From CAKTOF01 sp964523945 (GTDB taxonomy: Bacteria; Bacillota; Clostridia; Oscillospirales; Oscillospiraceae): a DNA stretch of 19,531 nucleotides. Within the stretch, counting starts at the first letter, position 1. The number at the start of each line of letters is the position of its first letter. Shown here piece after piece: positions 6,868 to 14,915 of the stretch. The stretch covers positions 1 through 19,531 of the forward strand of contig CAZGBU010000031.1 in assembly GCA_964523945.1 (NCBI GenBank). Reading direction: 5' to 3'. A program made the position numbers and the translations under genes. The notes below the pieces were generated by a model. It was not told where the DNA came from and made no database searches. It was given only the letters and a program-made list of their open reading frames with translations.

Positions 6868-7763
6868 TTGAGATTCAGGACCTGATCAAATCCTTTGACG
6901 GATTCCGCGCGCTCGACGGTGCCTGCCTGCACGCCGAGCAGGGCGCGGTCTACGGTCTGGTCGGGCCAAACGGCGCCGGCAAGTCAACGCTGATCCGCTG
7001 CCTGACCGGCGCATATCGACCGGACAGCGGCACAATTACGGTAAACGGCCAGCCGGTCTGGGAAAATCCTGCACTGAAGAGCCGGATCGCGTCGATTCCG
7101 GACGAGTTGTTTTTCTATCTGTCAGCCGGCACACGCGATATGATGAAGTTCTACCGGGGATTGTATCCGCGCTTTGACGCGGCACGCTACGAGGCGCTGC
7201 GCGAGGTATTCTCCGGCATCGATGAGCGGCAGCCGTTGCGCCGGCTGTCGAAAGGCATGCAGAAGCAGGCGGCGTTCTGGCTGGCGATGTGCTGCCGGCC
7301 CGATGTACTCGTGCTCGACGAACCGGTCGATGGGCTCGATCCTGTCATGCGGCGGCAGGTCTGGTCGCTGCTGCTCGGCGATGTGGCCGAATACGGCACA
7401 ACAGTGCTCGTCTCGAGCCACAACCTGCGTGAGCTGGAGGACGTCTGCGACCATGTCGGCGTGATGCACCATGGCCGCGTTCTGCTCGAACGCAGCCTGA
7501 GCGAACTGCAGGGCGGCGTGACAAAACTGCAGCTCGTCTTCGACGGCGCGCCGCCCGCCTGGCCGCAGGAGCTGACGATCCTGCACGAGTCGGCTGCCGG
7601 CCGGCTGCGCACGCTGATCCTGTGCGGCGGCGTGGAGGAGCTCGAGGCACGCTTTGCCCCGCTTGGCCCCGTGTACTTGGAGGCACTGCCACTGACGCTC
7701 GAGGAGATCTTCATCTATGAACTGGGAGGCGAGGACTATGCGGTCAAAGACATTCTGCTTTAA
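6864..7763 (+). CDS. ABC transporter ATP-binding protein (YtrB-like)
   Basis: ATPase subunit of an exporter-type ABC system. The 299-residue product shows Walker A GPNGAGKST (34-42), a divergent signature LSKGMQKQ (128-135), Walker B VLVLDEP (148-154) with the D-loop GLDP, and the switch histidine in SSHN (186). LSKGM in place of LSGGQ is common in the CcmA/YtrB type of ABC-2 ATPases paired with GntR regulators. About 100 residues follow the ATPase core; in relatives this part is involved in contact with the permease or in dimerisation. GGAGG at 6850-6854 gives a nine-base spacing to the ATG. Its end overlaps the permease gene by 26 bases, so regulator, ATPase and permease are translationally linked. 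Confidence 0.94.
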   Translation: MIEIQDLIKSFDGFRALDGACLHAEQGAVYGLVGPNGAGKSTLIRCLTGAYRPDSGTITVNGQPVWENPALKSRIASIPDELFFYLSAGTRDMMKFYRGLYPRFDAARYEALREVFSGIDERQPLRRLSKGMQKQAAFWLAMCCRPDVLVLDEPVDGLDPVMRRQVWSLLLGDVAEYGTTVLVSSHNLRELEDVCDHVGVMHHGRVLLERSLSELQGGVTKLQLVFDGAPPAWPQELTILHESAAGRLRTLILCGGVEELEARFAPLGPVYLEALPLTLEEIFIYELGGEDYAVKDILL

Positions 7764-9531
7764 CAGTTCGCTGTACCGGCGGACGGTACTGCGTCTGTGG
7801 CCGATCTGGGCCGCCGGCATCGCGATCTTTTTCTTTGCGCTGCCCGCCAACCTGTGGCAGGCATTTGCAAACGGCGGGCATTACCTGCTTGAGGCCGGGC
7901 CGTCGTATCTGGCGCAGGATTCTGTCTATTCCATGGCGCCTGTCATTCCGGTGACAATGGCGGTGCTGGGTTGTGTGACGGCGCTTTTTGTGTGGAACTG
8001 GATGTTCACCGCACGCAGCGCCAACTGCTACTTCTCCCTGCCGCTGCGGCGCGAGGGACTATACCTGACAAATTTTCTAGCCGGTCTGACCGTCTGCCTG
8101 ATCCCGCTTGTGGTTACATTTGTGCTGACCGTCGCGGTTGAGGTGTGCTTCGGCGGACTGGAGGTCGTCAGCCTGCTGCGTATCCTGGGTGCCGCGGCCG
8201 CAGCCTCGCTGCTGTTTTTCTCCATCGCCACCGTCTGTGCCGTCGTCACCGGCAACATCGTGGCAATGCCGGCTTTCTTCATTTTGATCAACTTTCTGGC
8301 GTTCGGCCTGTTCCGGCTGATCCACACGCTGCTCGAGACCATCCTGTTCGGTATGGGTTATGCCGCCACGCCGGACGCCGTGCTCTGGCTGTCGCCGATT
8401 ATACAGCTGATGCGCTCGTGTTATGCGGTAAACGACGCCGTTATTTTCATCAACAACACCTACGCTTATTATGCGGAGGTTTCCAACCTCTGGTACTACG
8501 CGGTCTATGCGGGCGCCGGTGTTGTGCTGGCGCTGGTCGGGATGCTTGCGTTCCGCCGCCGCCCGGCCGAGGCAGCGGGCGACCTGATTGCATTCCGGTG
8601 GCTGCGCCCCGTGTTCCAGATCGGTCTGTCACTGTGCTTTGCCGCGGCAATGGCACTGTTTATCCAGTCGGTCTATCTGGCGGACATCTCATTCCCAGTG
8701 ACGCTGATCCTGATTGCAGTCTGGAGTTTCGTCGGCTGGTTCGGTGCAGAAATGCTGCTGAAAAAGACGTTTCGCGTATTCCGGGCACGTTCACTGCGCA
8801 CCTGGGGCATCACTGCGGCAGCCGCGCTGGTGCTGCTGACGGCGGTCCGGCTGGATCTGTTCGGTTATGTCCGCTATATGCCGGACGAAAGCGAGGTGGA
8901 GACGGTCGAAATCTCTGCATTCGGCAGCACAATCCAGGCGGATTACGCCACAGCCGCACAACTTCACACGGCGATCCTTGACGGCACGCGCGACGGGGCG
9001 GATTTCTATATCGATCTGCACTATACGCTCCGATCCGGACGCGAGGTCGTGCGTGAATATACAATTGGCCGCAATACGCAGGCCGCGCAGCTGCTGTTCG
9101 ACTGGTATACGCAGCCGGAGGTAGCGATTGAAGCGGTGTTCGGCACGATGGAATCCATTGACCAGCTCAGTTGGATCTCCATCAACATCTGGGAAACCGG
9201 CGACTGGGCAGAGCTTGAGGGCGACAGTGAGACGGCCGCCGCATTGATTGCAGCGATCCGCGCCGATTTGCTCGAAGGAAACAACAATCTGCTCTACGGA
9301 TATGGGATCAGTGATTTGGATGCGTACGGCACGGTGGAGATTGTCTATTACCGCGAGCCGTATTCGCAGGACAAATACGGCACACGCGCCGCATATCAGT
9401 CTGAATGCCGGCAGAATTACTCCTATCTGGAGATCACCGAGAATATGACGCATACCGTGGCGCTGCTCGAGTCGCTTGATTTTTCGGCGCTTTCCTCGAA
9501 CGCAGCGATTGATGTCGTAGTATACGATTGA
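7738..9531 (+). CDS. ABC-2 type permease with large C-terminal soluble domain
   Basis: Membrane partner of the preceding ATPase. The 597-residue product has about nine membrane segments (roughly 20-40, 68-90, 113-137, 146-171, 174-193, 254-272, 292-312, 318-338 and 356-373) followed by a soluble region of about 220 residues (374-597). A basic loop, FRRRPAEAAGDLIAF (272-286), leads into the seventh segment; similar loops occur in clostridial permeases encoded with YtrA-type regulators. The soluble tail resembles what databases call a DUF6449-type region, but that match is from memory. ATG 7738 is chosen because GGGAGG (7724-7729) lies eight bases upstream; an in-frame ATG at 7717 has no comparable site. 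The substrate is unknown; regulated export or resistance to envelope-active compounds is the likeliest role given the YtrA context. Confidence 0.88.
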   Translation: MRSKTFCFNSSLYRRTVLRLWPIWAAGIAIFFFALPANLWQAFANGGHYLLEAGPSYLAQDSVYSMAPVIPVTMAVLGCVTALFVWNWMFTARSANCYFSLPLRREGLYLTNFLAGLTVCLIPLVVTFVLTVAVEVCFGGLEVVSLLRILGAAAAASLLFFSIATVCAVVTGNIVAMPAFFILINFLAFGLFRLIHTLLETILFGMGYAATPDAVLWLSPIIQLMRSCYAVNDAVIFINNTYAYYAEVSNLWYYAVYAGAGVVLALVGMLAFRRRPAEAAGDLIAFRWLRPVFQIGLSLCFAAAMALFIQSVYLADISFPVTLILIAVWSFVGWFGAEMLLKKTFRVFRARSLRTWGITAAAALVLLTAVRLDLFGYVRYMPDESEVETVEISAFGSTIQADYATAAQLHTAILDGTRDGADFYIDLHYTLRSGREVVREYTIGRNTQAAQLLFDWYTQPEVAIEAVFGTMESIDQLSWISINIWETGDWAELEGDSETAAALIAAIRADLLEGNNNLLYGYGISDLDAYGTVEIVYYREPYSQDKYGTRAAYQSECRQNYSYLEITENMTHTVALLESLDFSALSSNAAIDVVVYD

Positions 9532-9564
9532 CATCGAAGTAGATTGAACGCTTGCGCAAAAGCA

Positions 9565-9593
9565 GCCGGGCGGGTCCATTGGACCCGTCCGGC
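9565..9593. terminator. Bidirectional terminator between converging operons
   Basis: A 13-bp stem (9565-9577 with 9581-9593, one G-T pair) with a three-base loop lies between the permease stop and the stop of the minus-strand lipoprotein. On the plus strand TGTTGCTTTT follows; on the minus strand the stem is followed by CTGCTTTTGC. Its placement between two converging genes fits shared use. Confidence 0.8.
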
Positions 9594-9605
9594 TGTTGCT
9601 TTTCC

Positions 9606-11123
9606 CTATTCCTCCGCCGTCTCCGGCGCGCTGTAAAAGACGTTGTACGGCCCGGCCGTCAGATCAGTGAACGCACCGCGCTTGCAATAAACCGCGTAAG
9701 TCTTAAACAGGACCGGACAGAGAAGCCCGTCGTCCATGACCGCACGGTGCAGATCGTAGGCATTGCCCTCGTTCTCAAGCATCAGCGCATTGAGCGCGAG
9801 CGCTGTTTCGTCGCCGCTGATGCCGTAGCGAGCGCCGCCGTCCGCCTGGAAAAACGCCGCCAGGCTGAAATCCGTCGTCAGCCGGATCTCGCCGAGATAG
9901 CAGTCGTAGCTGCCGTTAGCGAGCGCCTGCTGATATTCCTCGGACGGCAGCGCGTTGACCGCAATGGTAAACCCCGCGTCGGTGAGCGCCTGCGCAATCC
10001 GCTCCGCCGCCGCAACGCGGGCGCTGTCTCCGGCGTTGACAAGCAGGATCCCCGTTTCATTCTCGCCCAACGCCGGTACTGTGGCGTCAAAAGCGTCCGG
10101 GTCGTAATCATACGCCGCAGCCAGAGACCGGTCGTAGCACGCCGCAAGCGGCGAAGCCGGCAGCGACGCCGCCTGGGCAAAACCGCTGAAGTCCTGACTG
10201 ACGATGCTGGTGCGGTCGATCAGATGTGTTACGCCCGCCCGCACCTCGGCCGAGGAAAACAGCGTGCTGCTCTGGTTGAATCCCAGATAGATCATCACGG
10301 TAGACGGGCAGGTCCACAGCTCGTAGTCGGAGTGATACACGCTGGCTGTACCAGAGTTGGGGTCGGCGCAGACCAGTGAAACCTCACCCAGCTCAAACGC
10401 ATCGCGCACATCTGTCTCGCTCTGCACAGATACCAGCGCAATTTCCGCGCCGCCGAACTGTGCGATTCCGCCGCCCCACCAGTTGTCCACCGGCGTCAGG
10501 CTTGTTCCCGCCGCACCAAACTGATACGGACCGCTGCCCGTCGGCTGCGGCCGGTCTGCCGTGCCGCTTTTGACAATCGGGATATCCAGCAGCAGCGGCA
10601 GGCTGCCGTGCGCGGCGCTGAGCGTTACTGTGACCGTGCGCGTATCGGTCGCCTCATAGCCTGCGATGAGATCAAACCGGCTGGCATAATACTCCGATGC
10701 GGCAGCCGTATCGAACGAAGCGACCACATCGGCGCTGGTCAGCGCGCTGCCGTCGGAGAAGCGCGCATCCGGATCGAGCCGGAAGACGTAGGTCCGTTCG
10801 TCCGCCGAAACAGTATAGCTGCTGCACAGCACCGGCGAGGCCGTAAAATCCGGCGCCACCTCAAACAGCCCCTGGTAGAGCAGCGGGAAAATGGTCCGGT
10901 TCTCCTGGCTGGTGCAGGTATAGGGATTCCAGCCGTCGGAAGCGCTGTAGGCCAGGCCATAGGCAATCGGTTCCTCGCTCTCGTTCGGGGCGTCTGTCTG
11001 CGCCGGCTGCTCCATCTCCGATGGGCCGGCCGTCTCGTCAGACTCAGCCGCCGGCGCCGCGCAGCCGGCCAGCAGCAGCACGAAAAGCAGCGCCGCCGTC
11101 AGGCGTTGTATGTTCAAAGCCAT
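9606..11123 (-). CDS. Extracellular solute-binding lipoprotein, family 5 (oligopeptide/nickel type)
   Basis: Substrate-binding protein anchored outside the cytoplasmic membrane. The 505-residue product starts with a short basic stretch and hydrophobic core ending in the lipobox LLAGC (Cys21), then an acidic Ser/Glu/Pro/Thr linker to about residue 56. The body is SBP_bac_5-like: FSDGSALTSADVVASF, GSGPYQFG and DNWWGG are in the places where this family has its conserved segments. Family members bind peptides, nickel or sugars; the ligand here is unknown. No ABC permease or ATPase is nearby, so it is an orphan. ATG 11123 follows AAAGGGGG by four bases; a GTG at 11138 overlapping the pgeF stop is an alternative. 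It is probably the last gene of a secA-pgeF transcript. Confidence 0.88.
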   Translation of the reverse strand: MALNIQRLTAALLFVLLLAGCAAPAAESDETAGPSEMEQPAQTDAPNESEEPIAYGLAYSASDGWNPYTCTSQENRTIFPLLYQGLFEVAPDFTASPVLCSSYTVSADERTYVFRLDPDARFSDGSALTSADVVASFDTAAASEYYASRFDLIAGYEATDTRTVTVTLSAAHGSLPLLLDIPIVKSGTADRPQPTGSGPYQFGAAGTSLTPVDNWWGGGIAQFGGAEIALVSVQSETDVRDAFELGEVSLVCADPNSGTASVYHSDYELWTCPSTVMIYLGFNQSSTLFSSAEVRAGVTHLIDRTSIVSQDFSGFAQAASLPASPLAACYDRSLAAAYDYDPDAFDATVPALGENETGILLVNAGDSARVAAAERIAQALTDAGFTIAVNALPSEEYQQALANGSYDCYLGEIRLTTDFSLAAFFQADGGARYGISGDETALALNALMLENEGNAYDLHRAVMDDGLLCPVLFKTYAVYCKRGAFTDLTAGPYNVFYSAPETAEE

Positions 11124-11134
11124 CGCGCCCCCTT

Positions 11135-11938
11135 TCACGCCGGGATCCGGATGATGCCGGCCAGAGAACCGCGTGCAGCGCCGCAGCGCCGGTGCGACCA
11201 GAAGCGCTCAGGCTGGCACATCGTGCACGCCCCGCTTACATCGATGGCCGACGTGGGCAGGCCGCTGCGCGTCAGCCACATGCGGTTGATCGCTTTCAGT
11301 TCCACATAGAACTTTTCTCCGCGCGGCTCAATGGCTGCCGCGGCCTGTTCGCCAAGCGCATCGAGCATCGCATCCGGCACGTCGCGGTCGGTCTGAAAGC
11401 AGCAGCGCGAGATGCACGGTCCGATGGCCGCGCGCAGATTGGCCGGATCGCAGCCAAATTCGTCCTGCATGGCCTTTACGGTCTTCGCCGCGATGCCGAG
11501 CGCCGTGCCGCGCCATCCGGCGTGAACAGCGGCCGCAGCGCGGCGCACCGGGTCAAAGAGCAGAATTGGCACACAATCGGCCGTGAAGCAGCACAGCGCG
11601 ACATCCGGCTCGTCGGTGATGAGCGCGTCGCTCTCCGGCCCGGCCGGGCGCAGCAGGCCCGTACCGCAGTCGGCTGCGCCGACGCGGCGCACCGTATCTC
11701 CGTGCACCTGGCAGGGAAGGATAAGCTGCTCCGGCGCAAAGCCGACAGCTGCGCCGAGAATTTCATAATTCCTCCGCACATGTCCCGGATCGTCGCCGCG
11801 GTTCGTGCCGAGGTTCAGCGACGCGAGCGCGCCGCCTGACACGCCGCCCAGCCGCGTGGAAAAGCAGTGGCGGCTGCCAGCGAGGGAATCGGCGATCAGA
11901 TATTCCAGCTGACCGGCATGGATGGTGTGAAATGCCAT
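11135..11938 (-). CDS. pgeF: PgeF/YfiH family multicopper-like (laccase-domain) protein
   Basis: Cytoplasmic zinc enzyme of the DUF152/YfiH family. In Escherichia coli PgeF removes wrongly incorporated L-Ser from peptidoglycan precursors; other members act on purine nucleosides, and old annotations call them laccases or polyphenol oxidases. The 267-residue product has normal length and the three metal ligands in family context: His79 in QVHG, Cys122 in TADC and His139 in VHAGWRG, plus AIGPCI downstream. AAGGAGA lies just upstream of ATG 11938. It starts 22 bases after the secA stop and ends next to the lipoprotein gene, consistent with one transcript. Which activity it has in this host is not visible. 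Confidence 0.92.
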   Translation of the reverse strand: MAFHTIHAGQLEYLIADSLAGSRHCFSTRLGGVSGGALASLNLGTNRGDDPGHVRRNYEILGAAVGFAPEQLILPCQVHGDTVRRVGAADCGTGLLRPAGPESDALITDEPDVALCCFTADCVPILLFDPVRRAAAAVHAGWRGTALGIAAKTVKAMQDEFGCDPANLRAAIGPCISRCCFQTDRDVPDAMLDALGEQAAAAIEPRGEKFYVELKAINRMWLTRSGLPTSAIDVSGACTMCQPERFWSHRRCGAARGSLAGIIRIPA

Positions 11939-11960
11939 GGGTTCTCCTTATCCGGGGCGC

Positions 11961-14711
11961 TCACTGCGCGTTCAGGTCTTTGTCCAGGCAGCAGTTCTTG
12001 TATTTCTTGCCGCTGCCGCACGGGCATGGATCGTTGCGGCCAATCTTAACCTTCTTCACAACCGGCTGACGCTTGACGGTCTTATCCGCGCCGCCCTCGT
12101 GCACATCCTTGGCCACTTTCTCACGCTTGACCTCCTCAGGCGATTTGATGCGCACAGCGAACAGCCGCCACACCGTCTCTTCCTGGATGGCCGTGATCAT
12201 GGCCTCAAACATCTCATAGCCCTCGCGCTTGTACTCTACAACCGGGTTGGCCTGGCCGTAGGCACGCAGGCCGATGCCCTGGCGCAGATCGGTCATCGCA
12301 TCGATCTGATCCATCCAGTACTCGTCGACAACACGCAGCATGATCACACGTTCGAGCTCGCGCATGATCTGTGCGCCGTATTCGGCCTCCTTCTTCGCAT
12401 ACGTTTCAAGCGAGAGCGCAAAAATGTGTTCGATGATGGTCTCAGAGTCGAGCCGGGTCAACTCGCTGTCATCCACAGTGTAGGCGCCGGGCGCAAAATA
12501 CAGTCCCTCAAATTTGGACACAATGCGCGCAAACTGCGCGCGGTCTTCCACCGTGCCTCCCTGGCCAAGCTCCGAGCGGACCGTCGTTTCGATGAACGTG
12601 CGCAGCATGTTCTGGATGCTGGCCTGCAGATCCTCTCCGTCAAGCACGCGGCGGCGCTGGTCGTAGATCGTTTTGCGCTGGACGTTCATGACGTCGTCGT
12701 ACTCGAGCGTATTCTTGCGCACCTGATAATTGCGGCTCTCCACTTTCTTCTGCGCATTTTCAATCGCATTGGAAAGGATCTTCTGGTCGATCGGCGTGTC
12801 CTCGTCGATGCGGAGCGTATCCATCATCGAAATCAGCCGGTCCGAGCCGAACAACCGCATGATGTCGTCCTCCATCGACAGATAGAAGCGCGTCTCGCCC
12901 GGGTCGCCCTGCCGGCCGGCGCGTCCGCGCAGCTGGTTGTCGATGCGGCGGGACTCATGCCGCTCGGTGCCAACGATGAACAATCCCCCAGCCGCACGGA
13001 CTTTCTCTGCCTCGGCGTCGGTGTCAATCTTGTGGCGCGCGTAGGCCTCGTTGTACTGCTCGCGTGCGGCCAGAATCTCGGCGTTGTCCGTCTCGGCAAA
13101 CGAGTTCGACTCGGCAATTAGCTCCTCGGACAGCCCCGCCTTGCGCAGATCGGCCTTGGCCAGGTATTCCGGATTGCCGCCAAGCACAATATCGGTGCCG
13201 CGGCCGGCCATATTCGTGGCGATCGTCACCGCGCCGAGCTTACCGGCCTGCGCGATGATCTCGGCTTCCTTCTCATGGTATTTTGCGTTGAGCACCGTGT
13301 GCTGAACGCCCGCTTTCTGGAGCATCCTGGAGAGCAGCTCGGATTTCTCGATGGAGATCGTGCCGACGAGCACCGGCTGGCCCTTCTCGTGGCACGCCTG
13401 GATCTGACGGATTACCGCGCGGAACTTGCCGGCTTCGGTCTTGTAGACGACATCGGGATCGTCGACGCGGGCGACGGGCTTATTGGTCGGGATCTCAACG
13501 ACGTCGAGGTTGTAAATGCCCTCGAACTCCTCGGCCTCGGTCAGCGCAGTGCCGGTCATGCCGGAGAGTTTGCCATACAGCCGGAAAAAGTTCTGGAACG
13601 TGATCGTGGCAAGCGTTTTCGATTCGTTGGCGACCGTGACGCCCTCTTTTGCCTCAATGGCCTGGTGCAGGCCTTCGTTGTAGCGGCGGCCGTACATCAG
13701 GCGGCCGGTGAATTCATCCACGATGATGACCTGGCCATCCTTGACGACATAGTCGGTATCGCGCTTCATCAGGCCACGCGCTTTCATCGCCTGCGTGATG
13801 TGGTGTGAAATCGTCGAATTCTCCGGGTCGGAGAGATTCTCGATGCCAAAAAACTGTTCTGCCTTGGCAATGCCCTGCGCTGTCAGGGTGACAGTGCGGT
13901 TCTTTTCATCGACGACGTAATCGCAGTCGTAGTCGTCGACGACCTCCTTGTCGTCCGTCGCGGCAAGGACCTGCTTGCGCATGCGCGAGACGAGCGAATC
14001 GGCCATCTCGTAGAGCTTGGAAGACGATTCGCCCTTGCCCGAGATGATCAGCGGCGTGCGCGCCTCGTCGATCAGGATCGAGTCCACCTCGTCGACAATT
14101 GCAAAGCCGTGCCCGCGTTGGACCATCTCAGTCTTGTAGATGCACATGTTGTCGCGCAGATAATCGAAGCCAAGCTCGTTGTTTGTGCAGTAGGTGATGT
14201 CGGCCGCATAGGCTGCACGGCGCTCGGCGGATTTCAGGCCGTGGACAATCAGGCCGACAGACAGGCCCATAAAGCGATAGACCTTACCCATCCACTCGGA
14301 GTCGCGGCGGGCGAGGTAGTCGTTGACGGTGACAATGTGCACACCCTCGCCGGTCAGTGCGTTGAGGTAGGCCGGCAGGATGGCGACAAGCGTCTTGCCC
14401 TCGCCGGTCTTCATCTCTGCGATGCGGCCCTGATGCAAAATGATGCCGCCGATCAGCTGCACCGGATACGGCCGCATGCCGAGCACACGGTCTGCCGCCT
14501 CGCGGATGGCGGCGAACGCCTCCGGCAGCAGATCGTCGAGCGTCTCGCCCGCCGCCAGCCGCGCACGCAGCTCTGGCGTCTTCTCCTTGAGCTGCGCGTC
14601 GGTCAGCGCGCGATATTCCGGCTCGAGCGCAAGGATGCGGTCGACCAGCGGCTGGATCTTCTTCACTTCACGCTCGGAATGCGTGCCAAACACTTTGCTG
14701 AAAATACCCAT
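11961..14711 (-). CDS. secA: SecA, preprotein translocase ATPase
   Basis: Motor ATPase that pushes unfolded preproteins through SecYEG. The 916-residue product is full length. It carries Walker A MKTGEGKT (100-107), the TYCTNNELGFDYLRDN signature (173-188), Walker B DEVD (207-210), the second nucleotide-binding fold with NMAGRGTDI, and the helical scaffold and wing domains. A C-terminal zinc motif CPCGSGKKYKNCC (896-908) is present, which in SecA1 binds SecB or lipids. The start ATG 14711 (MGIFSKVFG) is preferred over an in-frame ATG at 14756 because MGIFSK is the usual Firmicute start and AAAGGTGA lies upstream. It is the first gene of a likely secA-pgeF-lipoprotein transcript. Confidence 0.97.
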   Translation of the reverse strand: MGIFSKVFGTHSEREVKKIQPLVDRILALEPEYRALTDAQLKEKTPELRARLAAGETLDDLLPEAFAAIREAADRVLGMRPYPVQLIGGIILHQGRIAEMKTGEGKTLVAILPAYLNALTGEGVHIVTVNDYLARRDSEWMGKVYRFMGLSVGLIVHGLKSAERRAAYAADITYCTNNELGFDYLRDNMCIYKTEMVQRGHGFAIVDEVDSILIDEARTPLIISGKGESSSKLYEMADSLVSRMRKQVLAATDDKEVVDDYDCDYVVDEKNRTVTLTAQGIAKAEQFFGIENLSDPENSTISHHITQAMKARGLMKRDTDYVVKDGQVIIVDEFTGRLMYGRRYNEGLHQAIEAKEGVTVANESKTLATITFQNFFRLYGKLSGMTGTALTEAEEFEGIYNLDVVEIPTNKPVARVDDPDVVYKTEAGKFRAVIRQIQACHEKGQPVLVGTISIEKSELLSRMLQKAGVQHTVLNAKYHEKEAEIIAQAGKLGAVTIATNMAGRGTDIVLGGNPEYLAKADLRKAGLSEELIAESNSFAETDNAEILAAREQYNEAYARHKIDTDAEAEKVRAAGGLFIVGTERHESRRIDNQLRGRAGRQGDPGETRFYLSMEDDIMRLFGSDRLISMMDTLRIDEDTPIDQKILSNAIENAQKKVESRNYQVRKNTLEYDDVMNVQRKTIYDQRRRVLDGEDLQASIQNMLRTFIETTVRSELGQGGTVEDRAQFARIVSKFEGLYFAPGAYTVDDSELTRLDSETIIEHIFALSLETYAKKEAEYGAQIMRELERVIMLRVVDEYWMDQIDAMTDLRQGIGLRAYGQANPVVEYKREGYEMFEAMITAIQEETVWRLFAVRIKSPEEVKREKVAKDVHEGGADKTVKRQPVVKKVKIGRNDPCPCGSGKKYKNCCLDKDLNAQ

Positions 14712-14740
14712 TCTGGCAATCACCTTTCCAGTATCTTGCA

Positions 14741-14761
14741 CCGCCTTGCCCGGCAAAGCGG
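14741..14761 (-). promoter_or_regulatory. Hairpin in the secA 5' leader
   Basis: Within the roughly 86-base secA leader, 14741-14749 and 14753-14761 form a nine-base-pair stem with one G-T pair and a three-base loop. It sits about 15 bases before the ribosome binding site and is not followed by a U-run in the direction of transcription, so it is not a terminator. Any regulatory role is speculative. Confidence 0.35.
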
Positions 14762-14803
14762 CAGTATCCCTGTTATTGTGGGAATCTCTATTAAAATCAA
14801 TGT

Positions 14804-14832
14804 ATTATATCACACCCGAACGGTGAAATAAA
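14804..14832 (-). promoter_or_regulatory. secA: secA promoter (extended -10)
   Basis: On the minus strand a perfect TATAAT (14809-14804) is preceded by TGA (14812-14810), an extended -10. The -35 at 17 bases (14832-14827) reads TTTATT and is weak, which extended -10 promoters tolerate. Transcription would begin near 14797. The local AT content is higher than in the surrounding genes. Confidence 0.7.
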
Positions 14833-14863
14833 GTCTATTTTGTGAACTTTAAGGCACACAGAA

Positions 14864-14895
14864 CGCCGCCGCGCCCGACCATGGGCGCGGCGGCG
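14864..14895 (-). terminator. Terminator of the FAD oxidoreductase gene
   Basis: A perfect 13-bp all-GC stem (14864-14876 with 14883-14895) with a six-base loop lies 20 bases beyond the stop codon of the minus-strand oxidoreductase gene. The U-tract in that direction is weak (TTCTGTG), but the stem is very stable, and it separates this gene from the secA promoter. Confidence 0.7.
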
Positions 14896-14915
14896 AATCG
14901 ACTGCCGAGCAGTAT

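Noticed and set aside
9552..10379. 275-residue open frame on the plus strand opposite the lipoprotein gene
   Set aside because: It begins inside the terminator and is Arg/Val-rich shadow translation; the minus strand carries a lipobox and family 5 motifs.
11937..13121. 394-residue open frame on the plus strand opposite secA
   Set aside because: It lies antisense to conserved SecA domains and has no recognisable motif; long antisense frames are expected at this GC content.
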